Part shown: in pieces, positions 1 to 8,528 of the stretch
How positions within the stretch are numbered: the first letter of the stretch is position 1
How the letters are laid out: each line of letters starts with the position of its first letter
Assembly: GCF_017815135.1 (NCBI RefSeq)
Contig: NZ_JAGJCF010000019.1
Coordinates: forward strand, 1-64,000
DNA from: Jiella mangrovi
GTDB taxonomy: Bacteria; Pseudomonadota; Alphaproteobacteria; Rhizobiales; Rhizobiaceae
Length of the DNA: 64,000 bases
Direction: 5' to 3'
Made by a program: the position numbers and the translations under genes
The notes under the pieces: generated by a model
Databases searched by the model: none
What the model saw: the letters and a program-made list of their open reading frames with translations, nothing else
Told to the model about the DNA's origin: nothing

Positions 1-1564
1 ACGACGAGGGTGCGGCGCTCGCCGTGCGATAGCTGCCGCGCCGGCCACTGCCGGAGCCGGAGTTGAACTGCAAAGCGCCGTCGCCCCCTTCGAAGAACGA
101 CCCGATATTGACGCCGACGCCGCTCGTCTGACTGGCCCCCTCCCCGTCGATCACCAGCCAGCTTTGCAAAAGCCGTGGATTGGAATCGCCGCCCGATCCC
201 TCGACGACGGCCACATCCGTGATGGCGGCGTTGGAATAGTCCAGTCCGACATCGTCCATGAAAGGTACCGGAATGGCTTCGCGCGGATCGACCGTGAAGG
301 AATAGGTCCGGATGTCACCGTTTCGAAACAGGCTGGTGTCGGCCATCGGCGTGCCGCGAATGGCATAGACGGGCTGGCCGAGATCACCCGCGATCGACAG
401 GAGATAGGTCGTAAAGCCACCGATGCCGGAATAGGCGACGCCGGTCAGCGACTGGCCGGCAAGGCTCGCTCCGCTGGACGCCGTGATCTGGCGGGTGGTG
501 AAGCCGGCGTCGTCATAGATGGGAAGCGTCAATGTGCCCTGCTGCACCTCGCCCGTCGCCGTGGAAGCATCCGGGCGTCCCTCCAGCGCAGCGACTTCGT
601 CAAATTGCGGTGATCCGCCGAGGATGCCCGCGCTGCCGGGATCGCTCGTATTGAAAAAACTCGTATTCGGCGTCAGCACCCGGACGGGGATGGTACGAAG
701 CTCACCGCCACCGGTTCCCTCCACCACGTCCTCGCGCAGCTCGTCCTTGGAAGCGTCGGCGACGATCTCGTTTGCGGCCTCGGTCGGCGGTTCGGGGCGC
801 GGGGTCGGCGTCGGCGGGTTGTTGAAGGCCGGCGCGACGGCGGAATTGGTCTCGGCGACATTGCTCGCGACGACGATCGCGTCCGTCGGCTGGCGGGAGG
901 AGCCGCCATTGGCGCCGGGGCGCCCGGACAGGGCCAGCTGGATGGAGGAGGTGCATTCGGGCGGTGTCCTGACCACGCCCCGCGATCCGCCGCCTGTCAC
1001 GACCGAATAGCCGGGCTTGTAGACCCGCTGCGGCGCTCCGCCGCCGCCCGAGACCGTCAGTTCGTTGCCGAAGATCAGGTCGATATGTTGCGGATAGGGG
1101 CAGGTGGCGCCGCGGGTCGTCAGCGCCCCTCCCCCGCCGAGATCGAGATCGACGACCGCGCCGCGCACGCCGACCGTCCCGACCGGCGTGTTCAGGGTCA
1201 CGCCATTCGCGGTCTTCGACGTCTTGCCGCCGATGAAGCGGAAGACGCCGCGGGTCATGGTCGCGGCGATCTCAGCCGTTCCAGCCCCCGGATCGTAGAC
1301 GAACCGGTCGATGGTGATCTGCGAGCGCGGGCCGATGGTGAAGGCGGTGCCGTCCTTCAGGAGGATCTGGACGAGGCCGATCGTGTCGGTGGTGATCTGC
1401 TCGTTATAGATGACGTTGTCGCCGAGGCTGATCGTGCGCACCGGCAGCGTCCCCGTCGCCGACTGGTTGACCGCCGACGTCACGCCGACGGACTGCGCCA
1501 GGGCCGGCGCCGCGACGAAGGCCGCGAGCGGGACGGTCGTCAAAAGCGTGGAAAACAGACGCAT
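1..1564 (-). CDS. FecR-domain secreted protein (partial, 3' end beyond window)
   Basis: The reading frame opens at an ATG at 1564 and stays open to base 1, so at least 521 residues are present and the C-terminus is missing. Residues 1-24 form a clear Sec signal peptide ending in APALAQ. A FecR-like domain follows at about residues 40-130, with the family pattern of a positively charged, glycine-rich beta segment (LLKDGTAFTIGPRSQITIDR) and later TPVGTVGVRGA. The rest is low in recognisable domains and has a proline-rich linker near residue 245. FecR domains in such proteins are extracytoplasmic; here no sigma factor or TonB receptor is next to it, so iron signalling is not supported. The gene lies 11 bp downstream of the TPR/beta-barrel gene on the same strand, which suggests an operon. 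Its role is unknown. Confidence 0.8.
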   Translation of the reverse strand, partial: MRLFSTLLTTVPLAAFVAAPALAQSVGVTSAVNQSATGTLPVRTISLGDNVIYNEQITTDTIGLVQILLKDGTAFTIGPRSQITIDRFVYDPGAGTAEIAATMTRGVFRFIGGKTSKTANGVTLNTPVGTVGVRGAVVDLDLGGGGALTTRGATCPYPQHIDLIFGNELTVSGGGGAPQRVYKPGYSVVTGGGSRGVVRTPPECTSSIQLALSGRPGANGGSSRQPTDAIVVASNVAETNSAVAPAFNNPPTPTPRPEPPTEAANEIVADASKDELREDVVEGTGGGELRTIPVRVLTPNTSFFNTSDPGSAGILGGSPQFDEVAALEGRPDASTATGEVQQGTLTLPIYDDAGFTTRQITASSGASLAGQSLTGVAYSGIGGFTTYLLSIAGDLGQPVYAIRGTPMADTSLFRNGDIRTYSFTVDPREAIPVPFMDDVGLDYSNAAITDVAVVEGSGGDSNPRLLQSWLVIDGEGASQTSGVGVNIGSFFEGGDGALQFNSGSGSGRRGSYRTASAAPSS

Positions 1565-1575
1565 GGCGAACTCCC

Positions 1576-3087
1576 TCAAAAGCGCTTGGCGATGCCGAGC
1601 GAGGTGCTGACATTGTCGTAGGAATAGAGGTCGTAGTTCGAACGCACGTCGCGATAGCTCGCCGCCGCCTGGACCGACCAGTTGTCGCGGATCGGCACTT
1701 CCAGCGTGCCCTCGACGAAGCCCTCCTCGGTCTCCTGCGCGGCGCTCGTTGAGAAGACGGGGTCGGGATCGTCATAGTCGCGATGGACGTAGCCAAGGGT
1801 GATCCCAGCCGTCCACGGATCGTTCGTCGGCATTGCGATCGGGGCCGCGAAGTTCAGCCTGCCGCCGACCGAGAGGTTGACCTCGGTCACGCTGTCATAG
1901 CCGACATCGGCGTCGCGCCGGTCACCGCCGAGCGAGGCAAAGCCGATGAAGGCCGGCGAGAACTGATGCTGGATCGCGACCGAGCCGATGAAGCGGTCGC
2001 CGGTGCGGTCCGAGACCGTCGGCCGAAGGTCGGAGTCCTTGAAATTCTCGTGGCGGTATTCGCCATTGACGACGAGCCGCGTCCGCCGGTCGAGCAGCTT
2101 GACGAAATTGGACCCGACGCCGGCGGTGGCGAGATAGGGATCGCCGCCGAGCACCACCCCGCCGAGAATGCCGTAAAGCCCGAGCGAGGCCCCGTCGATC
2201 CTGAACCTTTGAAGATCGAAGACGGGACCGAGCGTCAGCTCGGCGAGACCGGTGTTGAGATCGTCCTGATCGGCGTATAGGGCGCCATAGGTCTTCAGCG
2301 TCGCTTCCAGCCGGTCGCCCTGGTTCTCGAGATCGCGAAAATAGCGGAAACTGCCCGCGACGAAGCCGTTCGTGTCAGACTTGCCGAGCGCCGAGCCATC
2401 CAGGAGGAAGTCGACGCCGTTCAGCCGGATGCGGGAATCGCCCGGCGCGGCATTGGCGTTCGACTGCCAGCGCAGGCCGGAGACGATCACGCCCGAAAAC
2501 GTGTCGATCGCCTGATTGTCGTCGATCGCCGCCAGATAGGTCTCGACCTTGGCCCGGACGGGTTCGGGGACGTTCGGTCCGGAGATGGCTCCGTCGAAAT
2601 AGGTCTTTGCGGTCTCGTAAGCGCCGAGCCGGTAGTAGAGGACGCCAAGCTCGAGCTGCAGCCGCGGCAGGCCCGGCGCGAAGATCAGCATGCGTTCCAG
2701 TGTCGCGATCGCGCCTTCCAGATCACCCGCCTGGGAGGACAGGGCGGCATATTCGAAGGCCGTGTCGAGATCGCCGGGATTGGCGAGCATCCTGGCAAAC
2801 AGGACGTCGCGCCGTGCCTGAATTTGTGCGAGCGTCGCCGGATCGGCGCGGGGCGCGACATTGGGTTCGGCCGAGGTGGTCGCGGCCGATTGCGCAAAGG
2901 CATCCGGACCAGGCGCCACTGCAAGGCTCGCGGCGAGAAGCGATCCGGCGGACAGCCGTTTCAGCGCCCGCGACCACCGCCGAAGGCCCGTCATTTGCGC
3001 GGTCGCTTCTCCGGCCGCCGCAACGGTCCGACCGCCTCCGCCTGATGAGGCCGGACCGGGCCGGATCCCTCGCTTGCATTTGCGCAT
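1576..3087 (-). CDS. TPR-containing outer-membrane beta-barrel protein (Slam-like)
   Basis: This encodes about 503 residues. The N-terminal half holds TPR-like helices (GDLDTAFEYAALSSQAGDLE, then LGVLYYRLGAYETA). The C-terminal half, from about residue 175, is rich in alternating aromatic and polar strands and ends in a terminal phenylalanine (GIAKRF), as outer-membrane barrels do. TPR followed by a barrel resembles the surface lipoprotein assembly modifier (DUF560) family, but that is a resemblance read by eye. The start at 3087 is chosen because a strong GGGGGAG ribosome site precedes it. A second ATG at 2994 gives a cleaner signal peptide (MTGLRRW... to DAFAQ) with a weaker site, so the true start may be there. 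It is the upstream partner of the FecR-domain gene. Confidence 0.72.
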   Translation of the reverse strand: MRKCKRGIRPGPASSGGGGRTVAAAGEATAQMTGLRRWSRALKRLSAGSLLAASLAVAPGPDAFAQSAATTSAEPNVAPRADPATLAQIQARRDVLFARMLANPGDLDTAFEYAALSSQAGDLEGAIATLERMLIFAPGLPRLQLELGVLYYRLGAYETAKTYFDGAISGPNVPEPVRAKVETYLAAIDDNQAIDTFSGVIVSGLRWQSNANAAPGDSRIRLNGVDFLLDGSALGKSDTNGFVAGSFRYFRDLENQGDRLEATLKTYGALYADQDDLNTGLAELTLGPVFDLQRFRIDGASLGLYGILGGVVLGGDPYLATAGVGSNFVKLLDRRTRLVVNGEYRHENFKDSDLRPTVSDRTGDRFIGSVAIQHQFSPAFIGFASLGGDRRDADVGYDSVTEVNLSVGGRLNFAAPIAMPTNDPWTAGITLGYVHRDYDDPDPVFSTSAAQETEEGFVEGTLEVPIRDNWSVQAAASYRDVRSNYDLYSYDNVSTSLGIAKRF

Positions 3088-3958
3088 GATGCGCTCCCCC
3101 TCGACATTGACGCACGAAAAAACAGTGCAGGCGCATCGCAGCTGACGCGGCGACACCGCCAAGCTGAAATCCCAAACGCCGCCGCAAACAGGCGCCGTTG
3201 CCTTGTCATGGAGCAGATGCCCTTCGGCTCCCGCGCTCCGTCTCTCGAACCGGCCCAAAGGGCATGGACGATCCGCGCGGATCATCCATCCGCGGTTTTG
3301 GATCTTCCCGGTCAATCGTCCTGCAGGGACGCAGTGAAACCTCGATCACTGCGAGTCACTTGCTTGTTGTTGCAATGGGGGAAAATTACGAATGGTCAAT
3401 CCGAGAAGTAAAGTGCCAATTCCGCCACAATTTCCGAATTCATTCAAAACGGCAGTTGCGTCACTTGGCCATGAAATCGCGAAGCGGCGGGAACTATTGG
3501 GAAATTGCTGTTCCCTCGGTGGTTCGGGGGCGAATGCTTTGCTCGCAATTAGCGCCCATTCTGATCTCTTGCTGTTCTGCTGGTCGGTGCGGTTCATTGG
3601 CCGAGCCGATCGGCCGCAATGGAGAGCGCGCGTCGTCATGCCAAGAGAAATTTCAGTTTCGCGACCATCGCGGAGGTCGCACTGAATGGCGTCCGGTCGG
3701 GTCTGATTGCGAGGGGCCGTGCTTATGGCGCAAGATCGCAAGGACGATCGCTGCGAACTGGCTTCGCGCGCGCTGTCTTTCGATGAGCAATGCCTCACCG
3801 AGGTGAAATGTAGCGACCGGTCTGATCTGCGCTTCCCGTCCGCAGGCGTTCCCGCGGCTGAAAAGCTTTGATGCGCGAGCTGTCAGGGCCCGGTCTGGAT
3901 GAGCAGACGATCCCTGCCCGTGGATTGCATCGATCATTCACGGGCGCATCTGGACCTC

Positions 3959-3974
3959 GTTGACAGCTGCCAAC
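3959..3974. promoter_or_regulatory. parS-like centromere site 1
   Basis: GTTGACAGCTGCCAAC fits the published repABC parS consensus GTTNNNNGCNNNNAAC at every fixed position. With one more base on each side it is an 18-bp palindrome with a single mismatch. It would be the binding site of the RepB protein encoded at 5428-6579. Confidence 0.72.
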
Positions 3975-4108
3975 GAGCCCATGGGCGAGCGCCCATCCTG
4001 CGCGCTCTTGGGTAACTCGGGCCTGCGCGCGGATCGGGACGATGTGCCGCGAGCCTCTCTTCGTCGCGGCGGGCGCGGTTGCGTTGCATCAGACGCGATG
4101 CTGTTGGC

Positions 4109-4124
4109 GTTGGCAGCTGTCAAC
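4109..4124. promoter_or_regulatory. parS-like centromere site 2
   Basis: GTTGGCAGCTGTCAAC is the exact reverse complement of the site at 3959-3974, and the identity extends one base on each side to CGTTGGCAGCTGTCAACG. The two copies are 150 bp apart in opposite orientation in non-coding DNA next to the replication genes, which makes chance unlikely. Confidence 0.72.
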
Positions 4125-4226
4125 GGCCGACAGGGACACGCGCCTTTCGGACAAGCGCCCTCACTCGGTTGGTCCATGACCGTCGGTTTTTGCATCAGTG
4201 CTGTGGGTCGCAGTTCCTGAGAAGCC

Positions 4227-5195
4227 TTATCCGCTTCTTTTGCCCCAAATGCCGCCCGGTCTCTCCCGGCCAAATCTATCCTGCAAGAGAGAATCTTGAT
4301 GGAATTGGTTGTTGGATGACAGAGGTGTCATACCCTGCAAACGCCGGTCCGGCGGCGTTGCTCGGGTCATGCCGGGCAGCGCTGCGTGCGATGGTGCGAG
4401 GGCGGCGGAGCGCCCGGCCCGGCTCGTCGCGGCGAAGGGCTCGAACGGGATGGTCTGGCGCTCCGGCGCCTCGGAGAGCCAGGCGGCGAGGCCGGAATGA
4501 TCGGCGAAGAAGGGAAGCACCTTGTCGGTCAGCGTGATGACGAGACCGGTGTGAAATCCCCTCGCCGTCTTGCGGATGCGCGAGGCGATGTAGCCGAAGC
4601 GTTCGAGGTCGATCAGATAACGGCGGATGGTGCGTGAGGAGCGATGCATGGTCGCCGCCAGCGTCGCCTTGGCGGCAGCCGTCACCCGGCCCTTGCCGCA
4701 GCGCGCGCGCAGGACCACGAGCAGCGCCTTGGCGCCAGGCGTCAGCCGGTCGTCGCGCATCGCGGTCGTGGCGATCGCATTGGCATATTGCCGCGAGGCC
4801 CGCGGCGCCGGACGGAGGGCTCTCGGCCGCGCGGCTGGCGGATGAGCCAGGCCTTTCGCCTTGCCTGCAACCGGCGACAATGCAGCTGCGACCGTATCGA
4901 GACCGGCACCGATCTCGCGCGAGCGCCGTTCGGCTTCGCTCAGCGAGATCGCTCCGGCATGAAATTCCCGCCAGATCGCCGCTCTGGCGGTGAAGATCGG
5001 TGAGGGTGCCTGGCACGCCGACTCTTCATCAGCAGCGCAGTCGTCCGCCGGATGCGTCGGCCCATCATAGCCGGACCCGCCGTTGCCGGTTTCGGCCGAC
5101 GCCGTCATCTGGGCATGAGTGATCGCTGGCCCGAACGCCGCTTCGCGGTCGAGCCCCCTGCGTGCGCCGGGCGCACGCCATCCTTGTTCCGTCAC
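4227..5195 (-). CDS. Plasmid replication initiator-like helix-turn-helix protein (in the repC position)
   Basis: The product is about 322 residues. The GTG at 5195 is taken as start because AAGGAAG lies six bases before it; an upstream TTG at 5219 is possible. The N-terminal 130 residues are Ala/Arg/Pro-rich and look disordered. The central part (LTPGAKALLVVLRARCGKG, then TMHRSSRTIRRYLIDLERFGY) is a winged helix-turn-helix of the type found in plasmid replication proteins, with the pattern of a gene-end DNA-binding domain. It follows repA and repB in the same direction, exactly where repC stands in repABC replicons, but I do not recognise the RepC sequence in it. The initiator role is therefore inferred from position and domain. 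The likely antisense RNA at 5287-5343 lies in its leader. An alternative is a plasmid transcriptional regulator. Confidence 0.62.
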   Translation of the reverse strand: MTEQGWRAPGARRGLDREAAFGPAITHAQMTASAETGNGGSGYDGPTHPADDCAADEESACQAPSPIFTARAAIWREFHAGAISLSEAERRSREIGAGLDTVAAALSPVAGKAKGLAHPPAARPRALRPAPRASRQYANAIATTAMRDDRLTPGAKALLVVLRARCGKGRVTAAAKATLAATMHRSSRTIRRYLIDLERFGYIASRIRKTARGFHTGLVITLTDKVLPFFADHSGLAAWLSEAPERQTIPFEPFAATSRAGRSAALAPSHAALPGMTRATPPDRRLQGMTPLSSNNQFHQDSLLQDRFGRERPGGIWGKRSG

Positions 5196-5286
5196 GTGTC
5201 GCTTCCTTGCGCGAGGCAAACCGGACCCGTGGCGGGAAACCGCAGTGATGCTTGACGAGTGAGTCGGAAGGGCCTAGATCGAAAGG

Positions 5287-5343
5287 TGTCTAGTCTTTGA
5301 GATCAGGTCCTGTTGCGGCTCCCGCTTCGGGGCCTTTTCTTTT
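5287..5343 (+). ncRNA. Candidate counter-transcribed RNA (incompatibility RNA)
   Basis: The plus strand between repB and the initiator, antisense to the rep genes, has TTGACG at 5252-5257, a 17-base spacer and TAGATC at 5275-5280. About 57 bases after the expected transcription start is a terminator: stem 5317-5323 with 5329-5334 (one bulged T), loop GCTTC, then TTTTCTTTT at 5335-5343. A short antisense RNA of this size, place and orientation is the standard negative regulator of repC in repABC plasmids. The promoter -10 box is weak, and the RNA itself is an inference. Confidence 0.55.
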
Positions 5344-5427
5344 GCCGGTTTCGCGTCTCCGTTTGCTGCCGCATCGTGCCCCGCGCGACCCTGAGGCCGC
5401 CGGGGCGGTGAAACTCGTTCGGCCGGT

Positions 5428-6579
5428 TCAGGCCGGTGGGTCGCTTTCGGCTTCGGCCTCCTGCGCCTTGAAGGCGCGGTAGAGGTCGGGCAGCCTTGCT
5501 GCGACGAAATCCGAAAAGGCGGCGCCGTCGCCGGTCTGAAAGGCGAGCGATGGGCGCGCGCGCGGGCCGGTCTTGACCAGCGCCAGCACTGCCCCGTCTT
5601 CGCTCTTCACGGTCTTTTCGCCGGCGGGCTTCCGCCCCTTGGCGCCGCGCTGCATGTGCTTGTAGAGCGCGGCAAACCGTTCGTCGGAATCTGCCAGCGA
5701 CTGGAATTCGCCGCTATGGACGAACTCCAGCGCGTGCTCCTTGCCCGGCATGTCTGCCAGCGTCTCGCCGATCTCGCCCCAACGGGGGCGCCCGGCCTTG
5801 GGCGCCGGGCCGACCGCCCGGGCAATCGCGTGGGGGATGCGCTCGGCCACCTGCAGGAGCCTCGTCAGCTCGGACTTGTCGATCCCGAGCGCCGACTGCA
5901 TCGTCTCGCGGGAGAAGCCGCGCGCTTCCAGCCCCTTGGCGAAGAACGCCCGCTCGATGAAGCTGAGATCGCGCCGCTCGGCGTTCTCCCGCCCTTGCGC
6001 CAGCACCAGTTCGTCGTCGGACAAAGGGCGGATGATCGCCCGGACCTTCAGCCCGAGATCGCGCGCCGCCCGAACCCGGCGATGGCCATAGGCGGTCTCG
6101 AACAGACCCTCTTCCGCCTTGGCCGGGTCGCAATGGGGGCGAAGCAGCACCGGCACGCTCTGGCCGTCGGCCGCGATCGAGGCTTTCAGCCCGGCAAAGC
6201 CGGGATCGAGCTCGCCGGCCCGCGACAGCCGGTCGACCACCGGCGAGGGCAGGATCATCTGCGGATCGACGAGGATCACATGGCCGCCGCTCATCGCCTC
6301 CTCACGCAGTTGCCTTGCCGCATCCGCCTGTTTCTGCAGCTCGCCCCAGGACGCCCGCATGGCGTTGATCGCGCCGGAGCGGGCGTGGTCGCGCGCCGGG
6401 GCAGGAGAGGGTGCAGGCGAGGGGTTTTGCGCAGCACCCGGCATGGCGGGCCCTGCTCCGGACGCCCCGTCCGCTTCGGTGCCGGGCAGAGCCGGGATAT
6501 CGCCGTCCTTCGCCGTGTGATCGCCGGCCTTGGCGTCCCCCGACAGAAGCGCGCGCAGCGCATCCTTGCGTTTCACCAT
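5428..6579 (-). CDS. repB: Plasmid partitioning protein RepB (ParB family)
   Basis: The product is 383 residues and is the centromere-binding partition protein. The N-terminal stretch MVKRKDALRALL is typical of RepB. The ParB/Srx fold follows at about residues 95-190, with ILVDPQMILPSPVVDR and the arginine motif YGHRRVRAA used for CTP and DNA contacts. A helix-turn-helix (SRETMQSALGIDKSELTRLLQVAERIP) and a C-terminal RepB domain follow. The ATG at 6579 is preceded by a strong AAGGAGGG site. A 226-bp gap with a terminator separates it from repA, unlike many repABC operons where the genes nearly touch. Its likely targets are the two parS-like palindromes at 3959 and 4109. Overlong N- and C-terminal tails are Ala/Glu-rich. 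Confidence 0.9.
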   Translation of the reverse strand: MVKRKDALRALLSGDAKAGDHTAKDGDIPALPGTEADGASGAGPAMPGAAQNPSPAPSPAPARDHARSGAINAMRASWGELQKQADAARQLREEAMSGGHVILVDPQMILPSPVVDRLSRAGELDPGFAGLKASIAADGQSVPVLLRPHCDPAKAEEGLFETAYGHRRVRAARDLGLKVRAIIRPLSDDELVLAQGRENAERRDLSFIERAFFAKGLEARGFSRETMQSALGIDKSELTRLLQVAERIPHAIARAVGPAPKAGRPRWGEIGETLADMPGKEHALEFVHSGEFQSLADSDERFAALYKHMQRGAKGRKPAGEKTVKSEDGAVLALVKTGPRARPSLAFQTGDGAAFSDFVAARLPDLYRAFKAQEAEAESDPPA

Positions 6580-6670
6580 TGCGAGCCCTCCTTGGCCTTG
6601 CCCGTCCGCTGCGCCGACGGCCCCATGCCGCGGCGCGCCCGGCATGATGGCCCCGGGCGAAGGGGGTGGG

Positions 6671-6804
6671 GATAAGTTTTTGCCGATCGCGCCTTTCGAC
6701 CGGCCGTTTCCGGCACCGAAAAACCGCCGCAAGCGATTGCGGCGGCTGGCGTTTTACAAGCGCCGGAGGCGAGGGAGGCGAGGCCTGCCGAAGAAAAACT
6801 TATC
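6671..6804. repeat. 11-bp inverted repeat flanking the repA-repB gap
   Basis: GATAAGTTTTT at 6671-6681 and its exact reverse complement at 6794-6804 stand 112 bp apart, one directly after the repA stop and one 91 bp before the repB start. They bracket the terminator hairpin at 6719-6746. Their function is unknown; they could be protein-binding sites or a device that pairs in the RNA. Confidence 0.5.
6719..6746 (-). terminator. Rho-independent terminator between repA and repB
   Basis: Read on the minus strand, CCGCCGCAA, loop TCGC, TTGCGGCGG form a perfect 9-bp stem (6746-6725) followed by six T (6724-6719). This would end or attenuate transcription after repA. Confidence 0.75.
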
Positions 6805-6805
6805 A

Positions 6806-8101
6806 TCATTTCTGCCGCCCCCAGGCCGCGCGAATCAGTTCCTCGACTTCGCCATTGACCGCCTGGAGCGACTCCATCGCGCGGTCGTAGGTTCCGCGGG
6901 TGAAGTTCTCGCGGCCGACCTCGTAGAGCGTCTGCTTGGTGAGGCCGGCATCGGAGATCGCCGTCGATTTCAGCATCGCGTTGGTCAGCACCCGGTCGCC
7001 GAACTGGGCGCGCAGAAAGCCGGCGATCTGGGCCTGTGGCCCGTCATGGGGCTCGTAGCGGGTGACGAGATAGCGCAGGAAGTCGAAGCCGAGTTCGGCC
7101 CCCGATTCGCGCACCACCGCCAGAAGATCGGCGGTCATGAACAGGAACTGGCTCATCGAGGCGACGTCGAGCATCTGCGGATGGACCGTGACGACGACCG
7201 AGGTCGCCGCGCAGAGCGCGCCGAGGGTGAGAAAGCCAAGCTGTGGCGGGCAGTCGATCACGACGACGTCGAAATCGGCCTCGACTTCCGCGATCACCGC
7301 GCCGATCCGCGCAAAGAAGGGCAGATCTTCGGCCGTCCCCCGCTCGGCGAGCTGGCGCGGCGTCGTGTGCTCGAATTCCTGGAGTTCCAGATTGCCGGGC
7401 ACCAGCGACAGGCCGTCGAAATAGGTCGGGCGCAGGATCTCTGCGAGCGGACGGCGCATCTCGTCGTAGCGGATCGCGCCGTAAAGCGTGTCGTTGCCCG
7501 AAAGATCGAGCTCGGGCTGATAGCCCAGAAGCGCGGAAAACGAGGCCTGCGGATCGAGATCGATGGCCAGCGTCCGGTAGCCCTCAAGCGCCAGATATTG
7601 CGCCAGATGGGCCGAGGTGGTGGTCTTGCCGGAGCCGCCCTTGAAATTGGTGACGGCCAGGATCTGCAGATGTTCGCCGGGCTCGCGCCATTTGAGATAC
7701 TGTCGCGCCTTGGGGCTGCCCTTCTCGTGCTGGGCGGCGAGATAGGCGCGAAGGGCGTTGATCGTCTCGAGGCGGTAGGAGCGCCGCCCGCCGGCGCCGG
7801 TTTCGGGCTGCGGGCCCTCGCCGGAGATCGACAGCTGGCGCAGATAGCCGTCCGAAACGCCGATCAGCTTGGCCGCTTCGCCTGAGGTGAAGGGGCGCAG
7901 CGCCTTCTTGGCCGATGGCGGAAACAGCCGCTCGCGCATCTGGGAAAGCTGCGCCGACAACAGCTCCGCGTCGCGCGCGATCGCCTCGTCGGCCGGACCG
8001 ATCGCTGCAGGAGTCGCTCCCTTTGCCGCTTTTGCCACCTTTTGCGTCTCTTCCCTCGTTCGGCCCGCCACGTCGGCGGGGCCGGTCTCGTCACTCGTCA
8101 T
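6806..8101 (-). CDS. repA: Plasmid partitioning protein RepA (ParA ATPase)
   Basis: The product is 431 residues. It is the partition ATPase that moves plasmid copies and usually represses its own operon. A MerR-like helix-turn-helix at about 70-115 (FTSGEAAKLIGVSDGYLRQL) precedes the ParA domain. The deviant Walker A motif KGGSGKTT is at about residues 154-161, with LAIDLDPQAS and VVIDCPPQLGFLTL as the A' and Walker B motifs. This is the long RepA form of repABC replicons. The ATG at 8101 has a GAGAAAGG site eight bases upstream. It is the first gene of the rep block; the terminator beyond it suggests that repB and the initiator may be expressed at a different level. Confidence 0.92.
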   Translation of the reverse strand: MTSDETGPADVAGRTREETQKVAKAAKGATPAAIGPADEAIARDAELLSAQLSQMRERLFPPSAKKALRPFTSGEAAKLIGVSDGYLRQLSISGEGPQPETGAGGRRSYRLETINALRAYLAAQHEKGSPKARQYLKWREPGEHLQILAVTNFKGGSGKTTTSAHLAQYLALEGYRTLAIDLDPQASFSALLGYQPELDLSGNDTLYGAIRYDEMRRPLAEILRPTYFDGLSLVPGNLELQEFEHTTPRQLAERGTAEDLPFFARIGAVIAEVEADFDVVVIDCPPQLGFLTLGALCAATSVVVTVHPQMLDVASMSQFLFMTADLLAVVRESGAELGFDFLRYLVTRYEPHDGPQAQIAGFLRAQFGDRVLTNAMLKSTAISDAGLTKQTLYEVGRENFTRGTYDRAMESLQAVNGEVEELIRAAWGRQK

Positions 8102-8528
8102 GGCAAGCGCCTTTCTCGTCCTCTCCCGTCGAAGCCGGCCATGGTCGGCCGGGTGGGCGGGGGCTCCATCGTCGAGCCCGGCCTCGGCGCGAGTCGCGGC
8201 AAGACGGGTGACACCCTGCCGGCGATCGCCCGGAACGACGTTCGACCAACAGAGCTGCGGGCTTCGACTTTTGTTACGCCCTGAAGATGGATCGACGCTT
8301 GTTTTCCGTAAATGGGACGATGGTCAAGCCGGTGAGTCGAGTCAAGCGGCAGGACAAGCGGCGCAATCCTCGCGCAAGCTTGTGCCGGGCGCAACTTGCT
8401 CCTGTCGGGCATCGAGCGGGTGCTGCAAGCCGGGCAGGCGAGGGCCGGGACAAGTCAGGGAAAACCGGGGTCAGCGGCAGGAGCCGGTCGCGATAACAGC
8501 TCCGCACGGCCCGCTCGCCGGCGGTGCC
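8102..8528. other. Upstream region of repA
   Basis: These 427 bases between repA and the marR gene contain no credible gene. The DNA at about 8265-8330 is less GC-rich than the rest and probably holds the repA promoter, but no convincing pair of -35 and -10 boxes was found. No parS-like palindrome is present here. Confidence 0.4.

Larger units (their letters stand above)
3088..4226. other. Gene-poor stretch downstream of the replication initiator
   Basis: No open frame here has a convincing start site, domain or codon pattern; several short frames overlap on both strands. The part at about 3360-3620 is visibly richer in A and T than its surroundings. The right half carries the two parS-like palindromes listed separately. 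The position, between the initiator and an unrelated operon, fits a replicon control or centromere region, but nothing else recognisable was seen. Confidence 0.5.

Noticed and set aside
3392-3685. A short plus-strand frame in the AT-rich part of the gap after the rep genes
   Set aside because: There is no ribosome site, no domain, and several other frames overlap it.
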